From Acidobacteriaceae bacterium (GTDB lineage Bacteria; Acidobacteriota; Terriglobia; Bryobacterales; Bryobacteraceae), in assembly GCA_019246575.1 (NCBI GenBank), contig JAFAQG010000883.1:1-5392 (forward strand): a stretch of DNA of 5,392 bases, given 5' to 3'. Positions 1 through 5,392 of the stretch are shown piece after piece. The position numbers and the translations under genes are program-made. Below the pieces are notes generated by a model that had not been told where the DNA came from, did not search any database, and saw nothing but the letters and a program-made list of their open reading frames with translations. Each line of letters opens with the position of its first letter. Position 1 is the stretch's first letter.

Positions 1-159
1 GCCGAGCGTGGACGGAAAGCGATCAGCGAATCCAGCCAGGACATTATCGACAAAGGACGCGAGCTATATGAGCGCGGCCGAGAGATTGCGGAAGAGGCGG
101 CGGAGTTGTTCGAGCGCGGCCGGCGCATCGCCGAGAAGAAGATCGAAGACGTAGTTTAA
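1..159 (+). CDS. C-terminal part of a YtxH-like helical protein (5' end outside window)
   Basis: The first 52 codons in frame 1 are open and end at TAA 157-159; the start lies upstream of the window. The visible peptide is almost entirely charged and helix-forming (Glu, Arg, Lys, Ala, Ile), with no Pro or Trp. A short motif [ED]-[RK]-G-R recurs at residues 2-5, 17-20, 24-27 and 38-41, that is at spacings of 15, 7 and 14, which fits a heptad-type amphipathic helix or coiled coil. YtxH-family proteins have an N-terminal membrane segment followed by a long charged helix with such GR repeats, so this is the most likely family; the diagnostic N-terminal part is not visible. The role is unknown; YtxH proteins are usually described as small stress- or envelope-associated proteins. 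The stop lies 12 nt before the next gene, suggesting co-transcription. Another coiled-coil or apolipoprotein-like protein remains possible. Confidence 0.6.
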   Translation, partial: AERGRKAISESSQDIIDKGRELYERGREIAEEAAELFERGRRIAEKKIEDVV

Positions 160-160
160 A

Positions 161-166
161 GAAGGA
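161..166 (+). promoter_or_regulatory. Ribosome binding site of the P5C dehydrogenase gene
   Basis: GAAGGA ends 5 nt before the ATG at 172, a good Shine-Dalgarno match at normal spacing. It lies in the 12-nt gap after the preceding stop codon and supports the start at 172 rather than an internal one. Confidence 0.7.
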
Positions 167-171
167 ACGAA

Positions 172-1749
172 ATGCCTGCACTGGCGGCCGAAATCGAGCA
201 GCTCGCCCCGTTCGCGAATGAGCCGTATACGGACTTTACTCAGCCCGTCAACGCTGAGAAGATGCGAGCCGCTCTGAAGAGGGTGCGTTCGGAGTTCGGA
301 AAGGAATACCTGCTGTCGATTGCAGGTGAGGCGCGGAGATCCGAATCGAAGCTCGAATCCTTAAACCCCTCGCGACCTTCCGAGGTCATCGGTATTCACC
401 AGAAAGCGTCCGAGCAGGATGCGCGCGATGCCGTCGACGCGGCCTTTCGATATTTCCCGACATGGTGTGAGCGGTCGATCGAAGATCGCGCTAATCTGCT
501 GCTTCAGCTGGCCACGATTTTCCGCGACCGCAAGTATGAATTCGACGCGTGGCTTGTGTACGAAGCCGGGAAGACGTGGGCCGAGGCAGAGGCCGATGTG
601 TCGGAGGCGATCGACTTTTGCGAATACTACGCGCGCCAGGCCATTCGGCTTGCGCATCCCGAACCCGTGGTGCAGTTATCGGGTGAGCGCGATGAAATCA
701 CGTACCTGCCGCTTGGTGTAGGCATCATCATCCCGCCCTGGAATTTTCCGCTCGCAATCCTGGTGGGCATGACCACCGCCGCCTTGGTTACTGGAAACAC
801 GGTCGTAATTAAGCCCTCGAGCGACACGCCGACGATCGCTGCGAAATTCGCTGAAGCGTTGATCGAGGCTGGATTCCCATCCGGAAGCTTTTCATTTCTG
901 ACGGGCAGCGGCGGCGCGATTGGAGATATCCTGGTCTCTCATCCGAAGACGCGATTCATTTCGTTCACTGGATCGCGCGATGTGGGCCTGCGCATCAACG
1001 AGCTTGCGGCGAAAACTCCCAAAGGCCAACTTTGGATCAAGCGCGTTATTGCAGAGATGGGCGGCAAGGATGCGATCATCGTGGATCGCGAATCGAATAT
1101 CGATCAAGCGGTATTGGGCGTTCTCTATTCGGCCTTCGGCTATCAGGGCCAAAAATGCTCGGCGTGCTCGCGCGCGATTGTCGATGAAGCAGTGTATGAC
1201 GAATTCCTGGCTAAGCTCAAATCCAGAGCCGAGCAGTTAAGTGTCGGGGCTTCGGATGATCCGGGGAACTATATGGGGCCGGTAATCAACTCGCGCGCGA
1301 AGGAGTCGATACTCGGATATATCGAAGTAGGAACGCAAGAAGGACGTCTCGTCACGGGCGGGGCACCGGCGAATGGCGAAGGCTATTTCATCAAACCGAC
1401 AGTTATAGCCGATGTTGGACCGGACGCCCGCATCTTTCAGGAAGAGATCTTTGGGCCGGTGCTGGCGGTAACTAAAGCGCGCGATTTCGAAGACGCTCTG
1501 AGACTGGCGAACGATTCGGAATACGGACTCACCGGCGCAGTGTTCACGAACAACCCGGAAAAGATTGCCGAAGCAAAACGCCGGTTCTTCGTTGGAAATT
1601 TGTATATCAATCGGAAGTGTACGGGCGCAATGGTCGGCGCTCATCCATTTGGCGGGTTCAACATGTCGGGCACGGATTCGAAAGCCGGCGGTCCCGACTA
1701 CTTACTGCAGTTTGTGCAAGCGAAATCCATCGCCGAAAAAGTAAGTTGA
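172..1749 (+). CDS. pruA: L-glutamate gamma-semialdehyde (1-pyrroline-5-carboxylate) dehydrogenase
   Basis: This 525-residue cytoplasmic aldehyde dehydrogenase should oxidise L-glutamate 5-semialdehyde, in equilibrium with P5C, to L-glutamate with NAD+, the second step of proline degradation. All landmarks of the superfamily are present. These are PPWNFP (188-193, with the oxyanion Asn191), the cofactor-site KPSS (214-217), FTGS (265-268), the general base Glu295 in AEMGGKD, the catalytic Cys329 in GYQGQKCSACSR, and EEIFGP (424-429). The C-terminal segment GAHPFGGFNMSGTDSKAGG (489-507) and the QKCSACSR context are typical of the P5C dehydrogenase subgroup. So is the N-terminal extension of about 50 residues, with NEPYTDF at 16-22. 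The length is close to the usual 515-545 residues of monofunctional enzymes, and there is no fused proline dehydrogenase domain. Both pruA and rocA are used for this enzyme. It follows the YtxH-like gene by 12 nt, probably in one operon. No regulatory site was seen directly upstream. The reading frame is intact and nothing suggests transfer. Confidence 0.95.
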   Translation: MPALAAEIEQLAPFANEPYTDFTQPVNAEKMRAALKRVRSEFGKEYLLSIAGEARRSESKLESLNPSRPSEVIGIHQKASEQDARDAVDAAFRYFPTWCERSIEDRANLLLQLATIFRDRKYEFDAWLVYEAGKTWAEAEADVSEAIDFCEYYARQAIRLAHPEPVVQLSGERDEITYLPLGVGIIIPPWNFPLAILVGMTTAALVTGNTVVIKPSSDTPTIAAKFAEALIEAGFPSGSFSFLTGSGGAIGDILVSHPKTRFISFTGSRDVGLRINELAAKTPKGQLWIKRVIAEMGGKDAIIVDRESNIDQAVLGVLYSAFGYQGQKCSACSRAIVDEAVYDEFLAKLKSRAEQLSVGASDDPGNYMGPVINSRAKESILGYIEVGTQEGRLVTGGAPANGEGYFIKPTVIADVGPDARIFQEEIFGPVLAVTKARDFEDALRLANDSEYGLTGAVFTNNPEKIAEAKRRFFVGNLYINRKCTGAMVGAHPFGGFNMSGTDSKAGGPDYLLQFVQAKSIAEKVS

Positions 1750-1773
1750 ACCCGGGCCTGCGATATACTGACA

Positions 1774-1862
1774 AGTGCCCCGATTAGAAGGGGACTATCT
1801 GGTCACAACTCTAGGGTCGATCACGATCGACGCGACGAAAGGGAACCGTTAAGGTTCCCTTT
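1774..1862 (+). ncRNA. Candidate structured RNA or 3' UTR with three consecutive hairpins
   Basis: The convergent gap after the dehydrogenase stop can fold into three hairpins on the + strand. Hairpin 1 pairs AGT-CCCC (1774-1776, 1778-1781) with GGGG-ACT (1790-1796), with one bulged G and the 8-nt loop GATTAGAA. Hairpin 2 pairs GTCGAT (1816-1821) with ATCGAC (1826-1831) around the loop CACG. Hairpin 3 is the terminator at 1838-1862. A -10-like TATACT sits at 1764-1769, just upstream, but the nearest TTGAAC (1746-1751) is only 12 nt from it, too close for a normal sigma-70 promoter. The stretch may therefore be an independent small RNA of about 90 nt or simply the structured tail of the upstream mRNA. 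I do not recognise a known riboswitch or Rfam family. Confidence 0.3.
1838..1862. terminator. Bidirectional Rho-independent terminator between convergent genes
   Basis: AAAGGGAACC (1838-1847) pairs perfectly with GGTTCCCTTT (1853-1862) around the loop GTTAA, giving a 10-bp stem. On the + strand the stem runs into TTTT (1860-1863) for transcripts from the dehydrogenase side. On the - strand the AAA arm gives TTT, so the structure can also stop transcripts of the convergent regulator gene, whose stop codon lies 16 nt away. The T run is short and partly inside the stem, so efficiency is uncertain. Confidence 0.8.
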
Positions 1863-1878
1863 TCGCTTCGGATTGCGT

Positions 1879-3045
1879 CTAAACGGAGCCGGACGGGTAC
1901 TCGTCCAAACGCACCGAAGCCTCCATTGTCAAGACATCGTTCGGATAATAGTGATTTACGGTCTGTTTTGTAATCAGTTGGTGCTTGACAAAGATGGCCG
2001 GGGGCACCGATCGGTGATTCAAAATATCGAGCGCAACTCGTATCAGGTCGTCACCATATTTTTCCGAAAAATAGGCAACAGAGCCTATGAACCTCGTCCC
2101 CGGCTCGCGCAATTCCGCGCGGCCCTCGGGAGAGGCATTTTGCCCCATAACGGCGCATGATTGCGCACGGCCGGCCTCTTGAAACGCCCGCAGCGCGCCG
2201 AGCGCGCTTGCATCGTTAATTGCGCCAACGAGGACATTTTTCGAACGCATACCGCGCAGGTGGCCGCGTACCGCCTGCAAGCTCTCCCGGAACTGCCCAT
2301 CGCCGTTCAGGTAAATAACCCGGCACCCATCCAGCTTCGGGATGACTTCCTTCATACCCACCAGCATCCCGGTGAGCCGCATCCGCGGCAAACTGCCCGC
2401 CCTTGTAAGTTCGAGGAGAATAATCTCGTCTACTTCCGAATTCCAGTGCTGCTTTGCCCAGCGGCCCATATGACGCCCGCCGATCAGCCCGGCTTCGTAG
2501 TTATTCGCACCGTAATAAGTCGCGCCAGGATGAGGGATATCTATTGCGATTAGCGGAATCTTCGCCTGCCGGTATTTCTCAGCCACAATGGGCGCGATCG
2601 TCTCATCGGTTTGAAACTCGATCACCAGGTCGACTTTTTCGCGTATCAGTAAGTCGGCGTTTCTCTGAGCAACCTTCGGATTGTAGCGGTTATCGAGGGA
2701 GATCAACTCGACGCCTTCAGCGGTCGCGGCACGCTGCAAGCTCAGAGACACGTCGCGGGAAAACTGGTAATCGGTCCCTTGCGCGGCATAACCTATGCGA
2801 TGCAGTTTTGGCTTGAACGGGCGGATGCAGGATCGATATAGGTTCTCGCCGACCTTTTCGACCATCCCGCAGCGCTCGAGTGTGTAAAGCAGGCGGAATG
2901 CCATGCTCTTCGGCAAACTGCTGCGCGCGGCAATTTCGCGGAGCGGCAGAGCTTCTCCCATGCCTTTAAATGCGGAAAGCAGCTGAGACGAGTGTAGAAC
3001 CGACTTTACGAGGTACGGATCTCGCGAACCAGCAACCTTTCTCAT
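1879..3045 (-). CDS. Transcriptional regulator: IclR-type HTH fused to a periplasmic-binding-protein-like sensor domain
   Basis: This is a 388-residue protein counted from the ATG at 3045. Residues about 13-70 form an IclR-type winged helix-turn-helix: a VKSVLHSSQLLSAF-like first helix, then LPLREIAARSSLPKSMAFRL as the HTH, then LERCGMVEK leading into the wing. Residues about 84-364 match a type 1 periplasmic-binding-protein fold of the ribose-binding/LacI-sensor kind. Visible features are a VDLVIEFQTDE segment, PLIAIDIPHPGATYYGANN, GRHMGRWA, the hinge-helix motif INDASALGALRAFQEAG (276-292), and IGSVAYFSEKYGDDLI near the end. There is no signal peptide or membrane segment, so it should act in the cytoplasm as a ligand-sensing repressor or activator. 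The ligand is unknown; a sugar or similar small molecule is the family norm. The usual IclR effector domain is absent. The same frame opens at an ATG at 3078, but that codon abuts the -10 box and lacks a ribosome binding site, whereas the ATG at 3045 has GAGG 5 nt upstream. It is divergent to the TonB receptor, its likely target. Confidence 0.85.
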   Translation of the reverse strand: MRKVAGSRDPYLVKSVLHSSQLLSAFKGMGEALPLREIAARSSLPKSMAFRLLYTLERCGMVEKVGENLYRSCIRPFKPKLHRIGYAAQGTDYQFSRDVSLSLQRAATAEGVELISLDNRYNPKVAQRNADLLIREKVDLVIEFQTDETIAPIVAEKYRQAKIPLIAIDIPHPGATYYGANNYEAGLIGGRHMGRWAKQHWNSEVDEIILLELTRAGSLPRMRLTGMLVGMKEVIPKLDGCRVIYLNGDGQFRESLQAVRGHLRGMRSKNVLVGAINDASALGALRAFQEAGRAQSCAVMGQNASPEGRAELREPGTRFIGSVAYFSEKYGDDLIRVALDILNHRSVPPAIFVKHQLITKQTVNHYYPNDVLTMEASVRLDEYPSGSV

Positions 3046-3050
3046 GCGAA

Positions 3051-3054
3051 CCTC
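3051..3054 (-). promoter_or_regulatory. Ribosome binding site choosing the regulator start at 3045
   Basis: On the - strand GAGG is followed by TTCGC and then the ATG at 3045, a 5-nt spacing. The upstream in-frame ATG at 3078 has only GATACAAT before it, which is promoter-like rather than Shine-Dalgarno-like. This decides in favour of the shorter protein. Confidence 0.55.
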
Positions 3055-3078
3055 GCAACGGAGCGCTTCCGCGCACAT

Positions 3079-3087
3079 ATTGTATCA
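3079..3087 (-). promoter_or_regulatory. Extended -10 promoter element of the regulator gene
   Basis: Read on the - strand, positions 3087-3079 are TGATACAAT: an extended -10 (TG, one base, then TACAAT). Transcription would begin near 3072, leaving a leader of about 27 nt before the ATG at 3045. There is no good -35 hexamer at 16-18 nt spacing, which is common for extended -10 promoters. The would-be -35 region (about 3102-3107) lies inside the palindrome at 3095-3111, so a bound regulator would be expected to block it. Confidence 0.5.
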
Positions 3088-3094
3088 CAGCGCC

Positions 3095-3111
3095 GTTTTG
3101 CAATGCGAAAC
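3095..3111. promoter_or_regulatory. Candidate operator 1 (regulator-proximal palindrome)
   Basis: GTTTTGCAATGCGAAAC is an odd-centred palindrome in which 7 of 8 symmetric pairs match. It recurs at 3200-3216 with three differences, and both copies are followed by AGTA. It covers the -35 zone of the regulator promoter, a typical place for autorepression. That the neighbouring IclR/PBP hybrid binds it is inference from position and symmetry. Confidence 0.6.
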
Positions 3112-3136
3112 AGTAGTTGCCCGCTGAACTGCGACG

Positions 3137-3160
3137 TTGCTGCGGCGGTCACCGCGGCAA
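3137..3160. repeat. GC-rich inverted repeat between the two operators
   Basis: TTGCTGCGG (3137-3145) pairs with CCGCGGCAA (3152-3160) around CGGTCA, giving nine pairs including one T-G wobble (a mismatch at the DNA level). It has no following T run, so it is not a Rho-independent terminator. It could bind another regulator or form a hairpin in a longer transcript; the function is unknown. Confidence 0.35.
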
Positions 3161-3199
3161 AGCGCCATACATGACAAGAGGTTAGACCCCGCGTGGTTC

Positions 3200-3216
3200 G
3201 TTTCGCAATACAAAAC
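3200..3216. promoter_or_regulatory. Candidate operator 2 (receptor-side palindrome)
   Basis: GTTTCGCAATACAAAAC matches operator 1 at 14 of 17 positions and keeps 6 of 8 palindromic pairs; the following AGTA is also shared. Its centre (3208) is 105 bp from that of operator 1 (3103), close to ten turns of B-DNA, so two bound oligomers would face the same side. If the receptor promoter is the one proposed at 3241-3270, this site lies about 70 bp upstream of the start point. That suits activation or loop-based control better than simple promoter blocking. Confidence 0.6.
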
Positions 3217-3240
3217 AGTACCAGGGTTGTATGCCGTGGC

Positions 3241-3270
3241 TTGGCAGAAACCTTGTCACCGCAGTATTCT
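3241..3270 (+). promoter_or_regulatory. Possible sigma-70 promoter of the TonB-dependent receptor
   Basis: TTGGCA (3241-3246) is followed after 18 nt by TATTCT (3265-3270), 5 of 6 and 4 of 6 matches to the consensus hexamers. A transcript would start near 3277, with a leader of about 67 nt. A competing reading is TTGTCA (3253-3258) with GCAAAT 17 nt further on, which has a weaker -10. The choice is tentative. Confidence 0.35.
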
Positions 3271-3334
3271 GACTGGCAAATCGCGACCCGGGTAATGCTT
3301 TGGACCCGTCCCGCGCCAACTTTCGTCGAAAGGT

Positions 3335-3338
3335 CAGG
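3335..3338 (+). promoter_or_regulatory. Ribosome binding site of the TonB-dependent receptor
   Basis: CAGG ends 5 nt before the ATG at 3344, with a second AAAGG at 3329-3333. The in-frame ATGs at 3353 and 3359 are too far from it, so 3344 is preferred. Confidence 0.5.
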
Positions 3339-3343
3339 TAAGT

Positions 3344-4288
3344 ATGTACAGCATGCGGATGTTTTCAGAGTTCTCGCGACGCGTGTATTTTGTCGCGCTC
3401 GCGTTGATGGCGTTCGGTGTGCCGTGCTCTCTTGCGCAGACAAATCGAGGCGGAATTAGCGGGAATGTTACCGATTCGACCGGAGCTGTCGTGCCGGATG
3501 CGTCGGTCACGATCGTGAACGAGGGTACGAACGAAACGCGGAAGTTGAAGACCAACAGCAAGGGGTCGTTTATTCAGGAGAACCTGGAACCGGTTACGTA
3601 TCGGGTCGAAGTACAGGCAACGGGCTTCCAGACGGGCATTATGGACCACGTGAAGGTGGATACGTCGAGCGTTTCGACGGCGAACGTCGTGCTGCAGCCC
3701 GGCAACGTGGAAACGAAGGTCGAGGTTACAGAAAAAACGCCGCTGGTGAATACCGAATCGGGAACGCTGGGCCAAACGATCTCGGAACGGATGCTAACGG
3801 ACACGCCTCTGGCGAATCGCAGCGTTCTCGATTTAGCAGTAACAGTACCGAACGTGAGCGGAGACGTGGATACCGAAGATCCGCAACTGGGAGGCGGGCC
3901 GCCGTTGCCGGGCTATAACTTACAAGCGAACGGCGGGCGTGCCGGAAGCACCAATATGCTCGCCGATGGAGTTAGTAACACGGGCGTCGGACTGGCGCGG
4001 GAAGCAGTCTCGTTCTCGCCCGAAAGCGTGCAGGAATTCACGGTACAGACCAACGGCTTCGACGCTCAATACGGCAAGAGCGGCGGCGGGATCATCAGCG
4101 TAACCACGAAATCCGGGACGAACAACTTCAATGGGATGGCCGCTGTGGTACATGCGCAATCCGGTTTTGAACGCCGCTCCTTACACGCAAGCGACACAAA
4201 ACCGTCCTGTGAACAACCTGCGCTGGAATCAGTTCAGCGGGCAGTTAGGCGGACCGGTGCTCATTCCCAAGCTGTACAACGGCCGTGA
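3344..4288 (+). CDS. TonB-dependent receptor, Oar-like: N-terminal part, broken by a frameshift near 4145
   Basis: This is the first part of an outer-membrane TonB-dependent receptor of the Oar/carboxypeptidase-regulatory-like type, which would take up a large or scarce substrate using TonB-ExbBD energy. Residues 1-31 are a signal peptide: basic SRR at 11-13, a hydrophobic stretch at 14-26, and likely cleavage after SLA at 29-31. Residues about 36-120 are a CarboxypepD_reg beta-sandwich (GGISGNVTDSTGAVVPDASV onward, ending LQPG). Residues about 121-260 are the plug domain, with ADGV, SVQEFTV, QYGKSGGGIISV and TTKSGTNNFNG. Residues from 268 to the stop at 4288 have no family character and are the out-of-frame product of an apparent one-base insertion. 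The true continuation is in the next frame from 4146. No classical TonB box is obvious. The gene is divergent from the IclR/PBP regulator, which probably controls it. The substrate cannot be told from sequence. Confidence 0.85.
   Translation: MYSMRMFSEFSRRVYFVALALMAFGVPCSLAQTNRGGISGNVTDSTGAVVPDASVTIVNEGTNETRKLKTNSKGSFIQENLEPVTYRVEVQATGFQTGIMDHVKVDTSSVSTANVVLQPGNVETKVEVTEKTPLVNTESGTLGQTISERMLTDTPLANRSVLDLAVTVPNVSGDVDTEDPQLGGGPPLPGYNLQANGGRAGSTNMLADGVSNTGVGLAREAVSFSPESVQEFTVQTNGFDAQYGKSGGGIISVTTKSGTNNFNGMAAVVHAQSGFERRSLHASDTKPSCEQPALESVQRAVRRTGAHSQAVQRP
4145..4145 (+). other. Frameshift site: apparent one-base insertion
   Basis: Up to GCC GCT (4139-4144) the receptor frame is typical (FNGMAA). 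Dropping the G at 4145 gives TGG TAC ATG CGC AAT, i.e. WYMRN, the expected start of the first barrel region. There is no homopolymer here and no recognised slippery heptamer. Loss of two bases near this point would fit almost as well. Confidence 0.8.
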
Positions 4289-5392
4289 CAAGACGTTCTT
4301 CTTTTTTTCAGGGGAGCCGCGATATCAGAGCAATAAGCAGTTACAGTCCTCGTTTGTGCCCACCGATGCCATGCGTAGCGGCGATTTCAGCAATTTAGGG
4401 CAGATTAAGGGCATAAGTATGCTGGCGCCGCTAAGCCTGTATAACCAGTTTCCGTCGGCGTTTATGAGCAACAGTCCTGTCCACATTTACAACCAATTCA
4501 CGCAATTACCGAACAACCAGTTCGTCATTACGCCCCTCGCAAGCGGAGCCAGGTATAGTCCTTTCTCAAACGACACAATCCCGCAAACGATGCTGGATCC
4601 GGTTGCCGTCAAGCTGTTGAAGTACGTGCCGCGCGCAAATACTGCACCTTTCCTGAACAGCAATGGATATCTGAACAATTATGTCACTTATCAGACGCTC
4701 AACGATGACTCGCTGCGGTTCAATACGCGTATTGACCAGAATTTTGGCGATTTGAACCATATGAGTTTCCGCTGGACGCGGGTGCCTGCCGTCGGTGTAA
4801 CCGTTGATGATCCGAATTATCCGACGAATGGAAATAGCGGAACCTATAGTGTGTCGAGCCAATACACGATCAGCGATACTCAGACGTTTTCCCCAACAGT
4901 GGTGAATGAGTTGCGGCTCGCGTACACGCGCGCGAACTTCAGCGGCCAGCTATCGCCGCAGTTCGACGTGAAGTCCGGAGAGAATCTGAGCACTGAATAT
5001 GGATTACCCAGCTTGACTAAAGGTGGATTGCCATTGATCAATATTTACGATTTGGGCACCAGCCCGGCCAATATCGGCAACCAGCCATCGACCTTGGGCT
5101 ACAGCCTCGAGCAGCAGTATGAAATTGCAGATAACGTATATGTTACGCGCGGGGGGATGACATGGAAATTCGGCGTCGATCTTTCTCGTGCCTTACTGAA
5201 TACCGAGTCGTTGTACAGCTTGGCGGGAGGAAACTACGATTTCCGATATCTTCAAACAGATAATACCGGCGCACCGGGTTCCGTTTCGTCAAACGGCGGA
5301 AGTGCGTTTGCGAGCTTTCTGCTCGGCGTTCCGGACTCTATTGTGCTCGGAAGCTCGGATATTCCTTACTATTATCGGTGGAACAGCGGTGC
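4146..5392 (+). CDS. TonB-dependent receptor, Oar-like: beta-barrel part in shifted frame (3' end outside window)
   Basis: This is the continuation of the same receptor in frame 3, open for 415 codons to the end of the window. It has no start signals of its own and begins where the upstream frame loses family similarity. It opens with WYMRNPVLNAAPYTQ, followed by RWNQFSGQLGGPVLIP and YNGRDKTFFFF, the conserved first barrel strands of acidobacterial Oar-like receptors. After that come alternating polar/aromatic strands typical of a 22-stranded outer-membrane barrel, for example RFNTRIDQNFGDLNHMSFRW, VNELRLAYTRANF and WKFGVDLSRALLN. The C-terminal strands lie beyond the window; family members are usually about 1000-1200 residues, so roughly half is seen. 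As read, the two parts would not make one protein, so the gene is either a fresh pseudogene or intact with a sequencing error. The absence of any stop over 1.2 kb favours a very recent change or an error. Confidence 0.85.

Noticed and set aside
1237..1644. 135-codon antisense open frame inside the dehydrogenase gene
   Set aside because: It is rich in Arg, Cys and His with no domain features, as expected of a shadow of a GC-rich coding strand.
1746..1769. Complete sigma-70 promoter TTGAAC/TATACT after the dehydrogenase gene
   Set aside because: The spacer is only 12 nt, too short for a functional -35/-10 pair; only the -10-like element is kept, as weak support for an RNA.
1774..1831. Guanidine-II (mini-ykkC) type riboswitch made of two hairpins
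   Set aside because: The loops are GATTAGAA and CACG rather than the paired ACGR loops, and no downstream guanidine-related gene follows on this strand.
2161..2553. 130-codon + strand open frame opposite the regulator gene
   Set aside because: It lies entirely within the regulator coding region, lacks a ribosome binding site and shows no domain signature.
3042..3443. 133-codon open frame on the - strand across the divergent control region
   Set aside because: It covers the operators, the regulator promoter and the receptor start, has no recognisable protein features, and overlaps two well-supported genes.
4139..4150. Programmed ribosomal frameshift in the receptor
   Set aside because: There is no slippery heptamer, no internal Shine-Dalgarno helper and no obvious downstream pseudoknot, and such control is not known for this family.
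4302..4308. Run of seven T in the receptor gene as a slippage or phase-variation site
   Set aside because: The downstream frame (KTFFFF then SGEPRYQ) is continuous with the frame from 4146, so no shift occurs at the T run in this sequence; the break is at 4145.

Overview
The window looks like chromosomal DNA from an Acidobacteriota member, probably of the Solibacter/Bryobacter type. This rests mainly on the large Oar-like TonB-dependent receptor with an N-terminal carboxypeptidase-regulatory-like domain, a family greatly expanded in that phylum, and on its neighbour, a one-component regulator with a periplasmic-binding-protein-like sensor. The taxonomic call is inference from family knowledge; no marker gene is present.

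Left part (1-1749, + strand): the C-terminal end of a helical, charged, YtxH-like protein is followed after 12 nt by a complete L-glutamate gamma-semialdehyde (1-pyrroline-5-carboxylate, P5C) dehydrogenase. The short gap suggests an operon. The dehydrogenase carries out the second step of proline degradation; no proline dehydrogenase is visible in the window.

Middle (1750-1878): a convergent intergenic stretch holds three potential RNA hairpins in a row. The last is a perfect 10-bp stem with a T run that can terminate transcription from both sides. It may be only the 3' UTR of the dehydrogenase mRNA, or a small structured RNA.

Right part (1879-5392): a divergent pair. On the - strand is a regulator joining an IclR-type winged helix-turn-helix to a type 1 periplasmic-binding-protein (sugar/small-ligand) domain. 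On the + strand is the TonB-dependent receptor, which runs off the window end. The roughly 300-bp region between them carries two copies of a 17-bp palindrome, GTTTYGCAATRCRAAAC, with centres 105 bp apart (about ten helical turns). One copy overlaps the -35 region of the regulator's own promoter and the other lies on the receptor side. The simplest model, which is inference, is a ligand-responsive switch in which the regulator controls itself and an outer-membrane uptake receptor, possibly through a DNA loop.

The receptor reading frame is broken by an apparent single-base insertion near 4145. Family-typical sequence continues for 415 codons in the next frame without a stop, so the lesion is either very recent or a sequencing/assembly error. 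The items most worth following up are the IclR-HTH/PBP hybrid regulator, its paired candidate operators, and the candidate structured RNA in the convergent gap.
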